From Sphingomonas phyllosphaerae (GTDB lineage Bacteria > Pseudomonadota > Alphaproteobacteria > Sphingomonadales > Sphingomonadaceae), in NCBI GenBank assembly GCA_036946405.1, contig JAQIJC010000001.1:1495001-1559000 (forward strand): DNA of 64,000 nt, read 5' to 3'. The first letter of the stretch is position 1; every line of letters starts with the position of its first letter. The notes beneath the pieces are model-generated. The model was given only the letters and a program-made list of their open reading frames with translations, was not told the DNA's origin and ran no database searches. Of the stretch, positions 54,801-63,197 are shown piece after piece. Position numbers and translations under genes: made by a program.

Positions 54801-55045
54801 TGACGTCGGCGGGCGCGACCTATGACTCGCGGCTTGGGCGGATCAGCACGCGCTGGCAACAGGACAAGGACCGCTTCTCGCTCGACCTGACCGTACCGGT
54901 GGGCAGCGTGGCGCGCGTCCATCTGCCCGCGGCGCAGGGCGCGCGACTGTCAGAGGGCGGCAAGCCGGTGACCGTCGAACAACGCACTGCACAGGAGGCG
55001 ATCCTGAGCGTGCCGGCGGGACGCTACCACTTCGACGTCGGCTGA
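51899..55045 (+). CDS. Alpha-L-rhamnosidase (GH78), secreted
   Basis: 1048 residues from the ATG at 51899. N-terminal twin-arginine-type signal (PRRRSVLLGAGAGLALLP). Then the fibronectin-like and carbohydrate-binding beta-sandwich domains of GH78, the (alpha/alpha)6 catalytic barrel with CPQRDERLGWTGDAHVFWD near 634-652 holding the general acid Glu, and a C-terminal beta domain ending in ARVHLPAAQG. Releases L-rhamnose from rhamnogalacturonan, flavonoid glycosides or similar. It is the sugar-supplying enzyme for the pathway encoded downstream. Confidence 0.93.
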   Translation: MPRRRSVLLGAGAGLALLPMRDGALAAMTGVPAWGVDGLLVGGLREPMGLHDPQPRLSWQLRSNRRGARQAAWRVGVASTRAGAEAGRFDLWDSGQIAGERSFDVAYGGAPLTSRQRVWWRVTAWDEHRTAATSPVSFWEMGLLAPTDWSASWLSAETPLQRADREAGLGWRAAPVAKRGERQMFRLRFDAPTDGELTALIGCSGNCTVRVDRNEIIAPKRGGWGSPGPRSAVVPVTAGAHTLTIETRAPGDAPARAAALLRVITPDGRTVRFGGERLECQAGADEAGWVATNAADGQATMPARAATLLRKGFRVDGRVASARLYLTALGMYEAELNGKRLDDALLRPEFTDYRKHCLYCVEDVADTLVPGDNVLGVHIADGWYGSYISPDGRFSYGEPPFRLFGQLEIRYEDGRTQTVATGPGWMVAESPVTSATIYDGEHYDARRALDGWSRAGFTPGASWSPAVEATPATAALVAATVPPIRRKERLPAQTIATLSDGASVVDFGQNFTGWTRVVLKGRRGTTVRLRYSELINADGSVDQSNLRAADATDHYTFATDGEAEGYEPRFTYHGFRYVQVEGLGRPITAAEITGISIRSDLTETSDLQLGSYVPQRLWLNSRWSQRSNFTGIPTDCPQRDERLGWTGDAHVFWDAASFNMDTAAFTQRFMRDMRDAQLESGGYSDIAPIAGHDHISDKGSAPGWGDAGVALPWTVWQRYGDTGIIDQHWASMERFLASIQTSNPDLVWSKARGSDYGDWLALDAVNPGDPTTPKDLIGTAFWKAAADQMADMARASGRPQEAARYAALSGKLAAAFRGAFVHADGSIGNGSQTGYILALHFDLLAPGARAGAVQRLVADIRRRGTLLSTGFLGTPYSLDVLADAGQIALVYDLLLRTDYPSWGYMIAKGATTTWERWNSDAGDRSMNSFNHYALGAVVGFMFRRIAGIAPTAPGFTRFTVRPLRDARMTSAGATYDSRLGRISTRWQQDKDRFSLDLTVPVGSVARVHLPAAQGARLSEGGKPVTVEQRTAQEAILSVPAGRYHFDVG

Positions 55046-55086
55046 TCCGCAGGCGACGCCAGGCTTGGTGTGAATATTGGTCCGTC

Positions 55087-55437
55087 GTGCCCCGTGCACG
55101 GCGGGCCTTCTTTATGGCCGTTCGCAGCGAGCACCGGGCCGGGCTCGCAAAAAAGGCGCTTTACGATACCGAAGACAAAATGGTGCTGGCGCGTAACAAT
55201 CTGAACGGCGGCGACGGCACGTATCTGGTCGCGAATTACGAGAACGGCGTGGGTGATACCGACGGCACGAGCATCGTGGTGATCGACGTCCGTAACTCCA
55301 ACTCAGCGTCGCTCCTCGGTCGAACCCCCGACCTCGTGCTCAACATCGCCTATGCGTCGAAGACGGCGGTGAGCGGCGGTGGATTCTATCCCGGCGGGGT
55401 GAACGGCACGATCAAATACAGCAACGCCGCAAGCTGA
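55087..55437 (+). CDS. Hypothetical protein or surface-protein fragment
   Basis: 116 residues, GTG start, N-terminus uncertain. The C-terminal 80 residues (MVLARNNLNGGDGTYLVANY; GVGDTDGTSIVVIDVRNSNS) are Gly/Asn-rich and beta-like, as in secreted or calcium-binding surface proteins; no signal peptide is seen. Sits 42 bp behind the rhamnosidase on the same strand. It may be a remnant of a larger gene. Confidence 0.45.
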   Translation: MPRARRAFFMAVRSEHRAGLAKKALYDTEDKMVLARNNLNGGDGTYLVANYENGVGDTDGTSIVVIDVRNSNSASLLGRTPDLVLNIAYASKTAVSGGGFYPGGVNGTIKYSNAAS

Positions 55438-55491
55438 TTGCCTGTCGGAGGCGGGGCAGTGCTTCCCCGCCTCTAGCGTTCCGACGCCGGA

Positions 55492-56253
55492 TTATTGCAA
55501 ATTCACGAACGCGCCCCCGTCCACCAGCAGCGCGGCGCCTGTGACGTAGTGGGCGAGGTCGGAGGCCAGGAAGACGATCGGCCCGGCGAGATCCTCGGGC
55601 TCGCCGAGGCGGCCAAGCGGAATGCGTGACGCCATCCGCTCACGCTTTGCAGGATCCGCGAGGTCATCCTTGTTGATGTCAGTCAAGATCGTACCTGGCA
55701 GCACCGAGTTGCAACGGATGCCGTACCGCCCCAGCGCGATTGCTGCCGATTGCATCAAGGAGTGTACGCCCGCCTTGGTCGGGGTATAATGCGTCTGATA
55801 CTCGCCGCCGACCAGGGCGGAGATTGAGGATACGGCGACGATCGCGCCGCCGCCGCCCTGACGCACCATCTGATTGGCCGCAGCCTGCACCATGTGGAAC
55901 GCGCCGTGCAGGTTGACGCGCATGGTGCGCTCGAATGTCGCGGCCGGCATGTCGAGAAAGGCGTGGAAGGGGCAAATGCCGGCGTTGCTGACGAAGATGT
56001 CGATACCGCCCAATGCCGTGGTCGCTTCCGCGATGAAGGCGGTGGCTGCCGCGGGTTCGGCCACATCGCCTGCGACCGCGATCGCGCGTCGGCCAAGCGC
56101 CGTGATTGCCGCGACGGTTTCGGCGGCGCCGTCGTCATCGTCGAAGTGGTGAAGCGCGACGTCGGCGCCCTGCCGCGCGGCCTCGATCGCCGCCGCGCGC
56201 CCGATTCCGCGCGATCCACCCGTGATAAGAAATCTCTTTCGTTCCAGTAGCAC
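55492..56253 (-). CDS. lra1: L-rhamnose 1-dehydrogenase (SDR)
   Basis: 253 residues from the GTG at 56253 (GGAGAGG 6 nt upstream). Classical SDR: TGGSRGIG at 11-18, NAG near 90, Ser143, Tyr156 and Lys160. Oxidises L-rhamnose to L-rhamnono-lactone, first step of the non-phosphorylating pathway described in Azotobacter and Sphingomonas sp. SKA58. Assignment to lra1 rests on the surrounding pathway genes. It is divergent from the dehydratase operon, sharing the 175-bp promoter region. Confidence 0.8.
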   Translation of the reverse strand: MLLERKRFLITGGSRGIGRAAAIEAARQGADVALHHFDDDDGAAETVAAITALGRRAIAVAGDVAEPAAATAFIAEATTALGGIDIFVSNAGICPFHAFLDMPAATFERTMRVNLHGAFHMVQAAANQMVRQGGGGAIVAVSSISALVGGEYQTHYTPTKAGVHSLMQSAAIALGRYGIRCNSVLPGTILTDINKDDLADPAKRERMASRIPLGRLGEPEDLAGPIVFLASDLAHYVTGAALLVDGGAFVNLQ

Positions 56254-56428
56254 GCCATTCCTCTCCGCCAATCGCCGCGGTCACTGCCTCATCCGACTGG
56301 TCCTCACTCGAACGATCATCGGTCGGTTGACGCGGTAAATGCCACTTTGTAAAGTATGTGCTCAGCATGTAGGAAAAAATCGGCTGCATTGGTAGGCCGG
56401 TGTTGTGAGAGCCGGGAGAGCATGCGCG

Positions 56429-57616
56429 GTGGGATTGTCGAAGATCAAGCATGTCCGCGCCTTTACCGCGAAAGGTGGTGGTGCGGACTATCACGACCAG
56501 CAGGGCGCGCACTGGATCGACGATCATATCGCGACCCCGATGAGCCGCTATCCCGAATATCGCCAGTCGCGGCGCTCGTTCGGGATCAACGTGCTCGGCA
56601 CGTTGGTGGTGGAGATCGAGGCGGAGGACGGCACGGTCGGCTTCGCGGTGACGACCGGTGGCGAGCCGGCCTGCTATATCGTAGAGAAGCATCTCGCCCG
56701 TTTTCTGGAAGGGCGCGATCCGGTCGAGGTCGAGAAGATCTGGGACCAAATGTATTTCTCGACGCAATATTACGGGCGCAAGGGGCTGGTCATCAACGCG
56801 ATCTCCGGCGTCGACCTCGCGCTGTGGGATTTGCTGGGCAAGCTGCGCGGCGAACCGGTTTGCCACATGCTCGGCGGGGCGGTGCGTGACGAGTTGCAAT
56901 TCTACGCGACCGGTGCGCGCCCCGACATCGCGCGCGAGCTGGGCTTCATCGGCGGCAAGCTGCCGCTCCACCACGGTCCGGCCGAAGGGCTGGAGGGGCT
57001 GGAGAAGAACATCGCCTTGCTTGCAGACATGCGCGGCAAGTGCGGCGACGATTTCTGGCTGATGTACGATTGCTGGATGAGCCTCGACGTCGATTATGCC
57101 ACGCGGCTCGCGCATCGTGCGTGGAACGAATGCGGGCTGAAGTGGATCGAGGAGGCGCTGAGCCCCGACGATTACTGGGGCTATGCGCAGCTCAGGAAGA
57201 ACGCGCCGCGCGGCCTGCTGGTGACGACCGGCGAGCATGAGGCGACGCGCTGGGGTTTTCGGATGCTGCTCGACATGGAATGTTGCGACATCATCCAGCC
57301 CGATGTCGGCTGGTGCGGCGGCATTACAGAACTCATCAAGATCGCGAACTATGCCGACACGCGCGGCGCGATGGTCATTCCGCACGGCTCGTCGGTCTAC
57401 AGCTATCATTTCGTGGTGACGCGCCATAATTCGCCGTTTGCCGAATTCCTGATGATGCATCCCGGTCCGACCGAGGTGGTGCCGATGTTCGCGCCGCAAT
57501 TGCTGGGCGAGCCGGTGCCGGTGAACGGCCGCATCCGCGCGTCGGCGCTCGATCGTCCCGGTTTCGGGGTCGATCTCAATCCCGACGTTCCGCTTCACCG
57601 TCCCTATATCCATTGA
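56429..57616 (+). CDS. lra3: L-rhamnonate dehydratase (enolase superfamily)
   Basis: 395 residues from the GTG at 56429 (GGGAGAG 9 nt upstream); a GTG at 56405 is the alternative. Enolase-superfamily mandelate racemase-like fold: [19 protein letters not shown] start, metal ligands near [23 protein letters not shown] and [10 protein letters not shown], and catalytic His in [13 protein letters not shown]. Dehydrates L-rhamnonate to 2-keto-3-deoxy-L-rhamnonate. First gene of the operon that continues with lra6, lra5, lra2 and rhaT. Confidence 0.92.
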   Translation: MGLSKIKHVRAFTAKGGGADYHDQQGAHWIDDHIATPMSRYPEYRQSRRSFGINVLGTLVVEIEAEDGTVGFAVTTGGEPACYIVEKHLARFLEGRDPVEVEKIWDQMYFSTQYYGRKGLVINAISGVDLALWDLLGKLRGEPVCHMLGGAVRDELQFYATGARPDIARELGFIGGKLPLHHGPAEGLEGLEKNIALLADMRGKCGDDFWLMYDCWMSLDVDYATRLAHRAWNECGLKWIEEALSPDDYWGYAQLRKNAPRGLLVTTGEHEATRWGFRMLLDMECCDIIQPDVGWCGGITELIKIANYADTRGAMVIPHGSSVYSYHFVVTRHNSPFAEFLMMHPGPTEVVPMFAPQLLGEPVPVNGRIRASALDRPGFGVDLNPDVPLHRPYIH

Positions 57617-57626
57617 GGACTTGCCG

Positions 57627-58475
57627 ATGAAATTCTGTCGTTTCGGCGCGATCGGCGCCGAACAGCCCGGCGTCATCGACGCGCAGGGTCGCGTGCGCGA
57701 TCTGTCCGCGCAGGTGCCCGACCTCACCGTCGAACGCCTGGCGCAACTCGCCACGATCGATCCCGAGACGCTGCCGCTCGCGCCCGAGGGCGTGCGCTAC
57801 GGCGTGCCGATCACGGGGGTCGGCAAGATCGTTGCGATCGGGCTCAACTATCGCGACCATGCGATCGAGTCGAACCTGCCGATCCCGACCGAGCCGATGA
57901 TGTTCATGAAGGCGGTCACCAGCCTGTCCGGTCCGAACGACGACGTCATGCTGCCCGAGGGCGCGATGCACGGCGACTGGGAGGTCGAGCTGGGCGTCGT
58001 GATCGGGCGGACATGCCGTTATGTCGCGGAGGCCGACGCGCTCGATCATGTCGCAGGCTATGTGCTCGCCAACGACGTGTCGGAGCGCTTCAACCAGAAG
58101 GAGCGCGGCACGCAATGGTCGAAGGGCAAGGGGCACGACACCTTCTGCCCGGTCGGCCCGTGGCTGGTGACGCCCGACGAGATCGGTGATCCACAGGCGC
58201 TCGACATGCGGCTCGACGTGAACGGCGAGCGGATGCAGACCGGCAACACGCGCACGATGATCTTCGGCGTCGCCGAACTGATCGCCTATGTCAGCCGCTT
58301 CGTCACGCTGTTGCCCGGCGATCTCCTGATCACCGGCACGCCACCGGGGGTGGGGGAGGGCAAGAAGCCCGAGAAGATCTTCCTGAAGCCTGGCGACGTC
58401 ATGGAACTGGCGATCGAGGGGCTGGGCACGCAGCGCCAGCAGGTCGTCGGCTTCGACAGCGCGAGGCTGGGATGA
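57627..58475 (+). CDS. lra6: L-2,4-diketo-3-deoxyrhamnonate hydrolase (FAH family)
   Basis: 282 residues. Fumarylacetoacetate hydrolase fold: IGLNYRDHAIESN, metal-site HGDWEVELGVVIGR and DTFCPVGPWLVTPDE, ITGTPPGVG near the C-terminus. In the SKA58 pathway it cleaves 2,4-diketo-3-deoxy-L-rhamnonate to pyruvate and L-lactate. Its start is 10 bp after lra3, and its end overlaps lra5 by 4 nt. The absence of an lra4-type aldolase supports this route. Confidence 0.88.
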   Translation: MKFCRFGAIGAEQPGVIDAQGRVRDLSAQVPDLTVERLAQLATIDPETLPLAPEGVRYGVPITGVGKIVAIGLNYRDHAIESNLPIPTEPMMFMKAVTSLSGPNDDVMLPEGAMHGDWEVELGVVIGRTCRYVAEADALDHVAGYVLANDVSERFNQKERGTQWSKGKGHDTFCPVGPWLVTPDEIGDPQALDMRLDVNGERMQTGNTRTMIFGVAELIAYVSRFVTLLPGDLLITGTPPGVGEGKKPEKIFLKPGDVMELAIEGLGTQRQQVVGFDSARLG

Positions 58476-59221
58476 CAAGCTTCGCTGGGAGATTCGACGG
58501 GCGGGCGGCGATCGTCACCGGCGGCGCGTCGGGGCTCGGCCGCGCCACCGCCGAACGGATCGTGCGCGAAGGCGGGCGCGTCTGCCTGTGGGATCGTGAG
58601 GAAGAGGCGCTGGCGGAAGCGGCCGTGGCGATCGGCGCGGCGGGCACCTGCGCGATCGACGTCGCGGACGCAGGCGCCGTCGCCGCCGCGGCGCAAGACA
58701 GCGTCGCGTTGTTGGGGAAGGTCGATATCCTCATCTGTTCGGCGGGGATCACCGGCGCGACCGGCCCGGTACAATCCTATCCGCTGGACAGTTGGCAGCG
58801 CGTGATCGAGGTCAATCTGAATGGCCTCTTCTACTGCTGCCGCGCGATCGTGCCGTACATGCTGGCGAATGGGTACGGCCGGATCGTCAACATCGCTTCG
58901 GTCGCCGGCAAGGAGGGCAATCCCTTCGCCTCCGCTTATTCTGCGTCGAAGGCGGGGGTGCTGGGTTTCACCAAGTCGCTGGGCAAGGAGGTTGCGGAGA
59001 AGGGGATCATCGTCAACGCGCTGACACCGGCGACCTTCGAAAGTCCGATCCTCGCGCAGCTGCCACAGAGCCAGGTCGACTATATGAAGGGCAAGATCCC
59101 GATGGGAAGGCTGGGCGAGGTCACTGAATCGGCGGCGATGGTATGCTTCATGGCCTCGGCGGAATGTAGCTTCACCACCGCGGCGACGTTCGACACCTCG
59201 GGCGGGCGAACGACCTACTGA
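58472..59221 (+). CDS. lra5: 2-keto-3-deoxy-L-rhamnonate 4-dehydrogenase (SDR)
   Basis: 249 residues. SDR with TGGASGLG at 16-23, Ser143, Tyr156 and Lys160. The pathway partner of the FAH hydrolase: it oxidises 2-keto-3-deoxy-L-rhamnonate at C4. ATGA overlap with lra6 upstream; its stop overlaps the lactonase start (TGATG). The exact substrate comes from context; the fold itself is generic. Confidence 0.85.
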   Translation: MTSFAGRFDGRAAIVTGGASGLGRATAERIVREGGRVCLWDREEEALAEAAVAIGAAGTCAIDVADAGAVAAAAQDSVALLGKVDILICSAGITGATGPVQSYPLDSWQRVIEVNLNGLFYCCRAIVPYMLANGYGRIVNIASVAGKEGNPFASAYSASKAGVLGFTKSLGKEVAEKGIIVNALTPATFESPILAQLPQSQVDYMKGKIPMGRLGEVTESAAMVCFMASAECSFTTAATFDTSGGRTTY

Positions 59222-60228
59222 TGCGCGAGCCCTCGCAGCCGATGGCGGGCGCGCCGCGCGGCAGAGAGGCCGCGGCGCGCCCGCCGTTCGTCGATGCGCA
59301 TATCCATCTCTGGGATCTCGACCGGCTGCGCTATCCGTGGCTGACGCCGCCGTTCACCGACCACGGGCCGAACGGCAGCGTCGCGGCGATCGCGCGGACC
59401 TTCACGGTCGCCGATTACCGGGCGCAAGCGTCGCGGTGGAACATGGTGGGCGCGGTGCATGTCGATGCCGGCGCCGACCCCGCGCAATCGCTCGAAGAAA
59501 CCCGCTGGCTGGAGGAAATCGCCGGGGCTGACGGTCTGCCGACCGGGATCGTCGCCTTCGCGCCGCTCGACGATCCGCAGGTCGAGCGGCTGCTGGAGGC
59601 ACAGGCCGCGCATCCGCGCGTGTGCGGCATCCGGCAGATCGTCAACTGGCACCCCGATCCGCGGCGCAGCTATCAGCCGCACGACCTGACGCAGTCGTCC
59701 GCGTGGCAGGCAGGGTTCGCGCGGCTGGCGCGGCATGGGCTGTCGTTCGACCTGCAATGTTACCCCGGTCAGATGCCCGGGCTGGCCACGCTGATCGCGC
59801 GGCACCCGGATGTGACGGCCATCATCAACCATCTCGGGATGCCAGTGCTTTCCGACCCGGACGGGCTGGCACAATGGCGCGTCGGTGTACGGCGGCTCGC
59901 CGCCTTGCCGAACGTCGCGATCAAGCTGTCGGGGCTCGGCTTCGTCGACCGGCACTGGACCGACACATTGGTGCGTCCGCTTTTGGCGGAAGCGATCGAG
60001 CTGTTCGGACCGGCGCGCTGCCTGATCGCGAGCGACACGCCGACCGACACCTTGTTCGCGCCCTTCGATCGCTGTCTGGAAGTACTCGCCGCGGCGACCG
60101 CCGCCTTTTCGGAGGACGAGCGGCGCGCGATGTGGGGCCGCAACGCCGATCGCCTCTACCGCCTCGGGCTCGGTCCGCGGCTCGCACCATCATCCGAACG
60201 CGGAGGACGCCGATGCTCAATCCCCTGA
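59221..60228 (+). CDS. lra2: L-rhamnono-1,4-lactonase (amidohydrolase family)
   Basis: 335 residues. Amidohydrolase-2 TIM barrel: VDAHIHLWDLDRLRYPWL with the HxH metal pair, central IVNWHPDPR and INHLGMP, and late Asp in LIASDTPTDTLF. Opens the lactone formed by rhamnose dehydrogenase. Coupled to lra5; its last 16 bp overlap the rhaT start region. Confidence 0.88.
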   Translation: MREPSQPMAGAPRGREAAARPPFVDAHIHLWDLDRLRYPWLTPPFTDHGPNGSVAAIARTFTVADYRAQASRWNMVGAVHVDAGADPAQSLEETRWLEEIAGADGLPTGIVAFAPLDDPQVERLLEAQAAHPRVCGIRQIVNWHPDPRRSYQPHDLTQSSAWQAGFARLARHGLSFDLQCYPGQMPGLATLIARHPDVTAIINHLGMPVLSDPDGLAQWRVGVRRLAALPNVAIKLSGLGFVDRHWTDTLVRPLLAEAIELFGPARCLIASDTPTDTLFAPFDRCLEVLAAATAAFSEDERRAMWGRNADRLYRLGLGPRLAPSSERGGRRCSIP

Positions 60229-61274
60229 TCGGCGTCTTCTACCATTGGCTTGGCGGGCTGTCCTCGGCGAGCTTCTACGTGCCGTATCGCGGCGTACGCG
60301 GCTGGAATTGGGAAGTGCTCTGGCTGACCGGCGGGCTGTTCTCGTGGCTCGTGGCGCCATGGCTGTTCGCGGCGGTGATGACGCACGATCTGGGCGGCGT
60401 ACTGGCGCAGGTGCCCGCGCACACCGCCGGGATGTGTATTCTCTTCGGGGCGCTCTGGGGCTTCGGCGGGCTGACCTATGGGCTGACGATGCGTTATCTG
60501 GGACTGTCGCTGGGAATGGCGGTGGTGCTGGGGCTGTGCACGGTCTTCGGAACACTCCTTCCGCCGATCGTTCACGGCGAGTTCGCCGCGAAGCTGCTCG
60601 ATACGACCAGCGGGCGGGTCATTCTGGTCGGACTGGTGGTGACACTGGCGGGTATCGTCGTGGTCGCGGCGGCGGGCGCGCGCAAGAATGCCGCGCTGGA
60701 TGGCACGGAAGCGGCGGATGCGGTGGCGGAGTTCGACTTCCGCAAGGGTATCGGCGTCGCAATCTTCTCGGGCATCATGTCATCGTGCTTCGCGTTCGGG
60801 CTGGCGGCGGGCGAGCCGGTCAGGGCGTTGTCCTCGGCCGTAGGGACCGGGCCGCTCTGGACGGGGCTGCCGGTGCTGTGCCTCGTCATGTTCGGCGGTC
60901 TGGTTACCAACGCCATCTGGTGCGCGGCGCTGATCATACGCAACCGTTCCGGCGCGCAATGGCTCGGGCGTGCCCAAGCCGCGACGATCAAGCGCCCGGC
61001 GCTCGCGCGCAATTACCTGCTTGCCGGGCTGGGCGGGACGTTGTGGTATTTTCAGTTCTTCTTCTACACGATGGGCGAGAGCCAGATGGGACGGCTCGGC
61101 TTCTCGTCATGGACGTTGCACATGGCGTCGATCATCATCTTCGGCACACTCTGGGGCTTTGCGGCTCGCGAATGGCGCGGGACGCCCCGCTCGGTGCGCG
61201 CGACCGTCTGGGCGGGCATCGCGCTGCTGGTCGCCGCGACCATCGTCATTGGGTACGGCAACAGTCTGGCGTGA
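60213..61274 (+). CDS. rhaT: L-rhamnose/proton symporter RhaT
   Basis: 353 residues, about ten membrane helices, close to the length of E. coli RhaT. The start LIGVFYHWLGGLSSASFYVP and internal WGFGGLTYGLTMRYLGLSLG are typical. GGAGG lies 5 nt before the ATG inside the lactonase end. Brings L-rhamnose released by the GH78 enzyme into the cell; it closes the operon. Confidence 0.93.
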   Translation: MLNPLIGVFYHWLGGLSSASFYVPYRGVRGWNWEVLWLTGGLFSWLVAPWLFAAVMTHDLGGVLAQVPAHTAGMCILFGALWGFGGLTYGLTMRYLGLSLGMAVVLGLCTVFGTLLPPIVHGEFAAKLLDTTSGRVILVGLVVTLAGIVVVAAAGARKNAALDGTEAADAVAEFDFRKGIGVAIFSGIMSSCFAFGLAAGEPVRALSSAVGTGPLWTGLPVLCLVMFGGLVTNAIWCAALIIRNRSGAQWLGRAQAATIKRPALARNYLLAGLGGTLWYFQFFFYTMGESQMGRLGFSSWTLHMASIIIFGTLWGFAAREWRGTPRSVRATVWAGIALLVAATIVIGYGNSLA

Positions 61275-61620
61275 CCGTACGGGACATTCGCGCCCGTCCT
61301 TGCCGACATCATGGCCGATCGTGATGGAAGACCGCGCGCAGTATCGATAAGCGTGCGTGGGGGGAGGGCAAGTGTCGCCGTGCGCAGGACGCTGTGATAC
61401 TCACTCCCGACCGGCGATCGAGGGCGGCGGCGGCGTACGCCCGCTGAATTATCTACCGCGCAGCCGAATGACCGGGCACACGCTCGTCAAGCAGGTTCAG
61501 CCGCTGCGTCTGTAATGGGGAGAGGTGTCGGCCGGTGGTCGTCGGGTGGCAACTGCCTGTATTTTCGCGACCCAGGATGCGCCGCCCCCGCCAGCGTCTC
61601 GATCCGCCATGACACGAACA

Positions 61621-61670
61621 ATCCCGCAAGCGTGATGGTCGCCCTGTTGTCTGCCGTCCGCTTGCGGGAT
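61621..61670. repeat. 12-bp inverted repeat downstream of an OM-protein remnant
   Basis: ATCCCGCAAGCG (61621-61632) and CGCTTGCGGGAT (61659-61670), perfect, 26-bp spacer. It lies just past the stop of the remnant at 61688 on the minus strand and could be its former transcription-end hairpin. Confidence 0.6.
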
Positions 61671-61687
61671 CGATGATCTGTCGGTCG

Positions 61688-61786
61688 TTAGAAGGTGTGG
61701 CGCAGACTGACCCCGATCTCGCGATCGTTGCTGTTGCAGTCGCCACTCGTTGAGGCTCGCACGCAAAATCCGGACAACGTCGCTCT
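61688..61786 (-). pseudogene. C-terminal remnant of an outer-membrane barrel protein
   Basis: Minus-strand frame FCVRASTSGDCNSNDREIGV then SLRHTF and TAA. The terminal aromatic after alternating residues is typical of the last strand of TonB receptors or porins, and the Cys pair resembles a receptor loop. No start or upstream barrel is present, so only a 3' scrap remains. The rest of 61275-61687 shows no gene. Confidence 0.5.
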
Positions 61787-61907
61787 GCCAGAGATCAAAC
61801 CCGAATCGATCCAATTGCCGGGAAAGGAGGAAAAGGCGACAAAGCGGCAGCGCTGATGGTCGAACCGTGCCGGTGTTCCCCGGCGCCGGCCTTCATCTAG
61901 CCCGAGA

Positions 61908-62099
61908 CTAGAGCGTTACCGGACCAAGTTGAACCACCGTCATCGCCCTGCGGGCGACCGCTGCGCGGCGGGGCGCTTTCGGTGTGATGCCGCGTTGCTC
62001 GTCGGTCACGATGCTTTTGCATCGCTCCCTCCTCACGCCTCGCACCACACCAAAATCTCCTCCGTGCCGATGATCCAACTTGGTCCGGTAACGCTCTAG
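61908..62099. mobile_element. 192-bp MITE with 24-bp perfect terminal inverted repeats
   Basis: Left end CTAGAGCGTTACCGGACCAA GTTG (61908-61931) is the exact reverse complement of the right end (62076-62099). Both ends carry CTAG, consistent with a CTAG or TA target duplication as used by some IS5-group elements. No transposase is encoded; an open frame crossing it is incidental. A non-autonomous element mobilised in trans is the likely explanation. Confidence 0.85.
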
Positions 62100-62200
62100 C
62101 CGGCGAAAAGCCGCCGGTTTCGACCGGCGCATGACCATCCCGATCGCACCGTCACCCAGCGAACACTTCGACTTGGCGTCGAATATCGCTAAGTGGCTGT

Positions 62201-62965
62201 ATGGAATGGACTTTCGTAATAGCCTACTTCGATGAAGCGGAGTATCTTCCCGCAACGCTCGCATCGCTTGCCGCGCAGACGCTCAAGCCGTTCCGCCTGA
62301 TCCTCGTCGACAATGGATCGACCGACGGCTCGGCGGCGATCGCGCGCGGGGCGATCCTGCCGGGAGTCGAGGTGATCCATCTCGCGGAAGCGCGCCCCGG
62401 CAAGATCTTCGCGCTGGAAGCCGCGATGCCGCACCTCGCGACCACCTATGTGGCGTTCGGCGATGCCGACACCTATTATCCGCCCGATTATCTGGCGATC
62501 GCCGATGCCGCTTATGCGACGTCCGATATCGTCGCGGTGATGGCGACCGACGTGCCCGCCGATCCGGCCGCCGCCTTGCGCAAGCGCCGGCACAATCAGG
62601 TCGCGAGCCGGCTATGGCCGAAGCAGACGCACACCGGCGGGTTCGGGCAGACGTTTCGCACGCGGGCCTTGCTGGCCGCGGGGGGCTATGCCGAACGGTT
62701 CTGGCCGTATGTGCTCATGGATCACGAGATCATGCAGCGCGTCGTGCAGCAGGGGCGGGTCGTCTATCCCTTCGACCTGTGGTGTATTCCGTCCGATCGC
62801 CGCACCGACCGCACACGCGTGCGCTGGACGCTGGCCGAGCGGCTGCTCTACCATTTCACGCCGGCCGCGGCGAAGGACTGGTATTTCCATCGCTTCTTGG
62901 GCCCGCGGTTGAAGGCGCGCAAGCTGGGCCAGTTGAACCTGCGCGAGAAGACGTGGAAGCAGTAG
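62201..62965 (+). CDS. Glycosyltransferase family 2
   Basis: 254 residues. GT-A fold: FVIAYFDEAEYLPATLASLA, LVDNGSTDGSAAIARG and metal site VAFGDADTYYPPDYLA; a later KQTHTGGFGQTFRTRALL segment. Uses an NDP-sugar with unknown acceptor. The C-terminus is basic (RFLGPRLKARKLGQ), perhaps membrane-associated. Start ATG shortly after the MITE; no operon partner. Confidence 0.85.
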   Translation: MEWTFVIAYFDEAEYLPATLASLAAQTLKPFRLILVDNGSTDGSAAIARGAILPGVEVIHLAEARPGKIFALEAAMPHLATTYVAFGDADTYYPPDYLAIADAAYATSDIVAVMATDVPADPAAALRKRRHNQVASRLWPKQTHTGGFGQTFRTRALLAAGGYAERFWPYVLMDHEIMQRVVQQGRVVYPFDLWCIPSDRRTDRTRVRWTLAERLLYHFTPAAAKDWYFHRFLGPRLKARKLGQLNLREKTWKQ

Positions 62966-62997
62966 AGCTGCGCGCGCTGAACCCGAATCGCTCATCC

Positions 62998-63078
62998 CGT
63001 TCGTGCTGAGCCTGTCGAAGCACGTGAGCCAAGCGAAATGCCCGGAACACGCACTTCGACAAGCTCAGCGCGAACGGG
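62998..63078. repeat. Dispersed inverted repeat, copy 2 (CGTTCGTGCTGAGCCTGTCG type)
   Basis: Arms CGTTCGTGCTGAGCCTGTCG AAG and CTTCGACAAGCTCAGCGCGAACG match copy 1 at 18993-19060; the centre differs. Long hairpin after the glycosyltransferase gene. Confidence 0.85.
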
Positions 63079-63197
63079 TCAGGTTGCAAGCTTGTCGCTC
63101 TAGCGACGGTGCAGCGAAGGTCCGATCGGGCTCGATCGGCGCGCAACGTCACGGGGAGGGCCGGCGGCGCCCGCCCTCCCCGGCGCGGTGCGGCGTG

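Noticed and set aside
61908-62264. 118-codon minus-strand frame across the MITE
   Set aside because: It ends in the CTAG terminus and runs through the inverted repeat; incidental.
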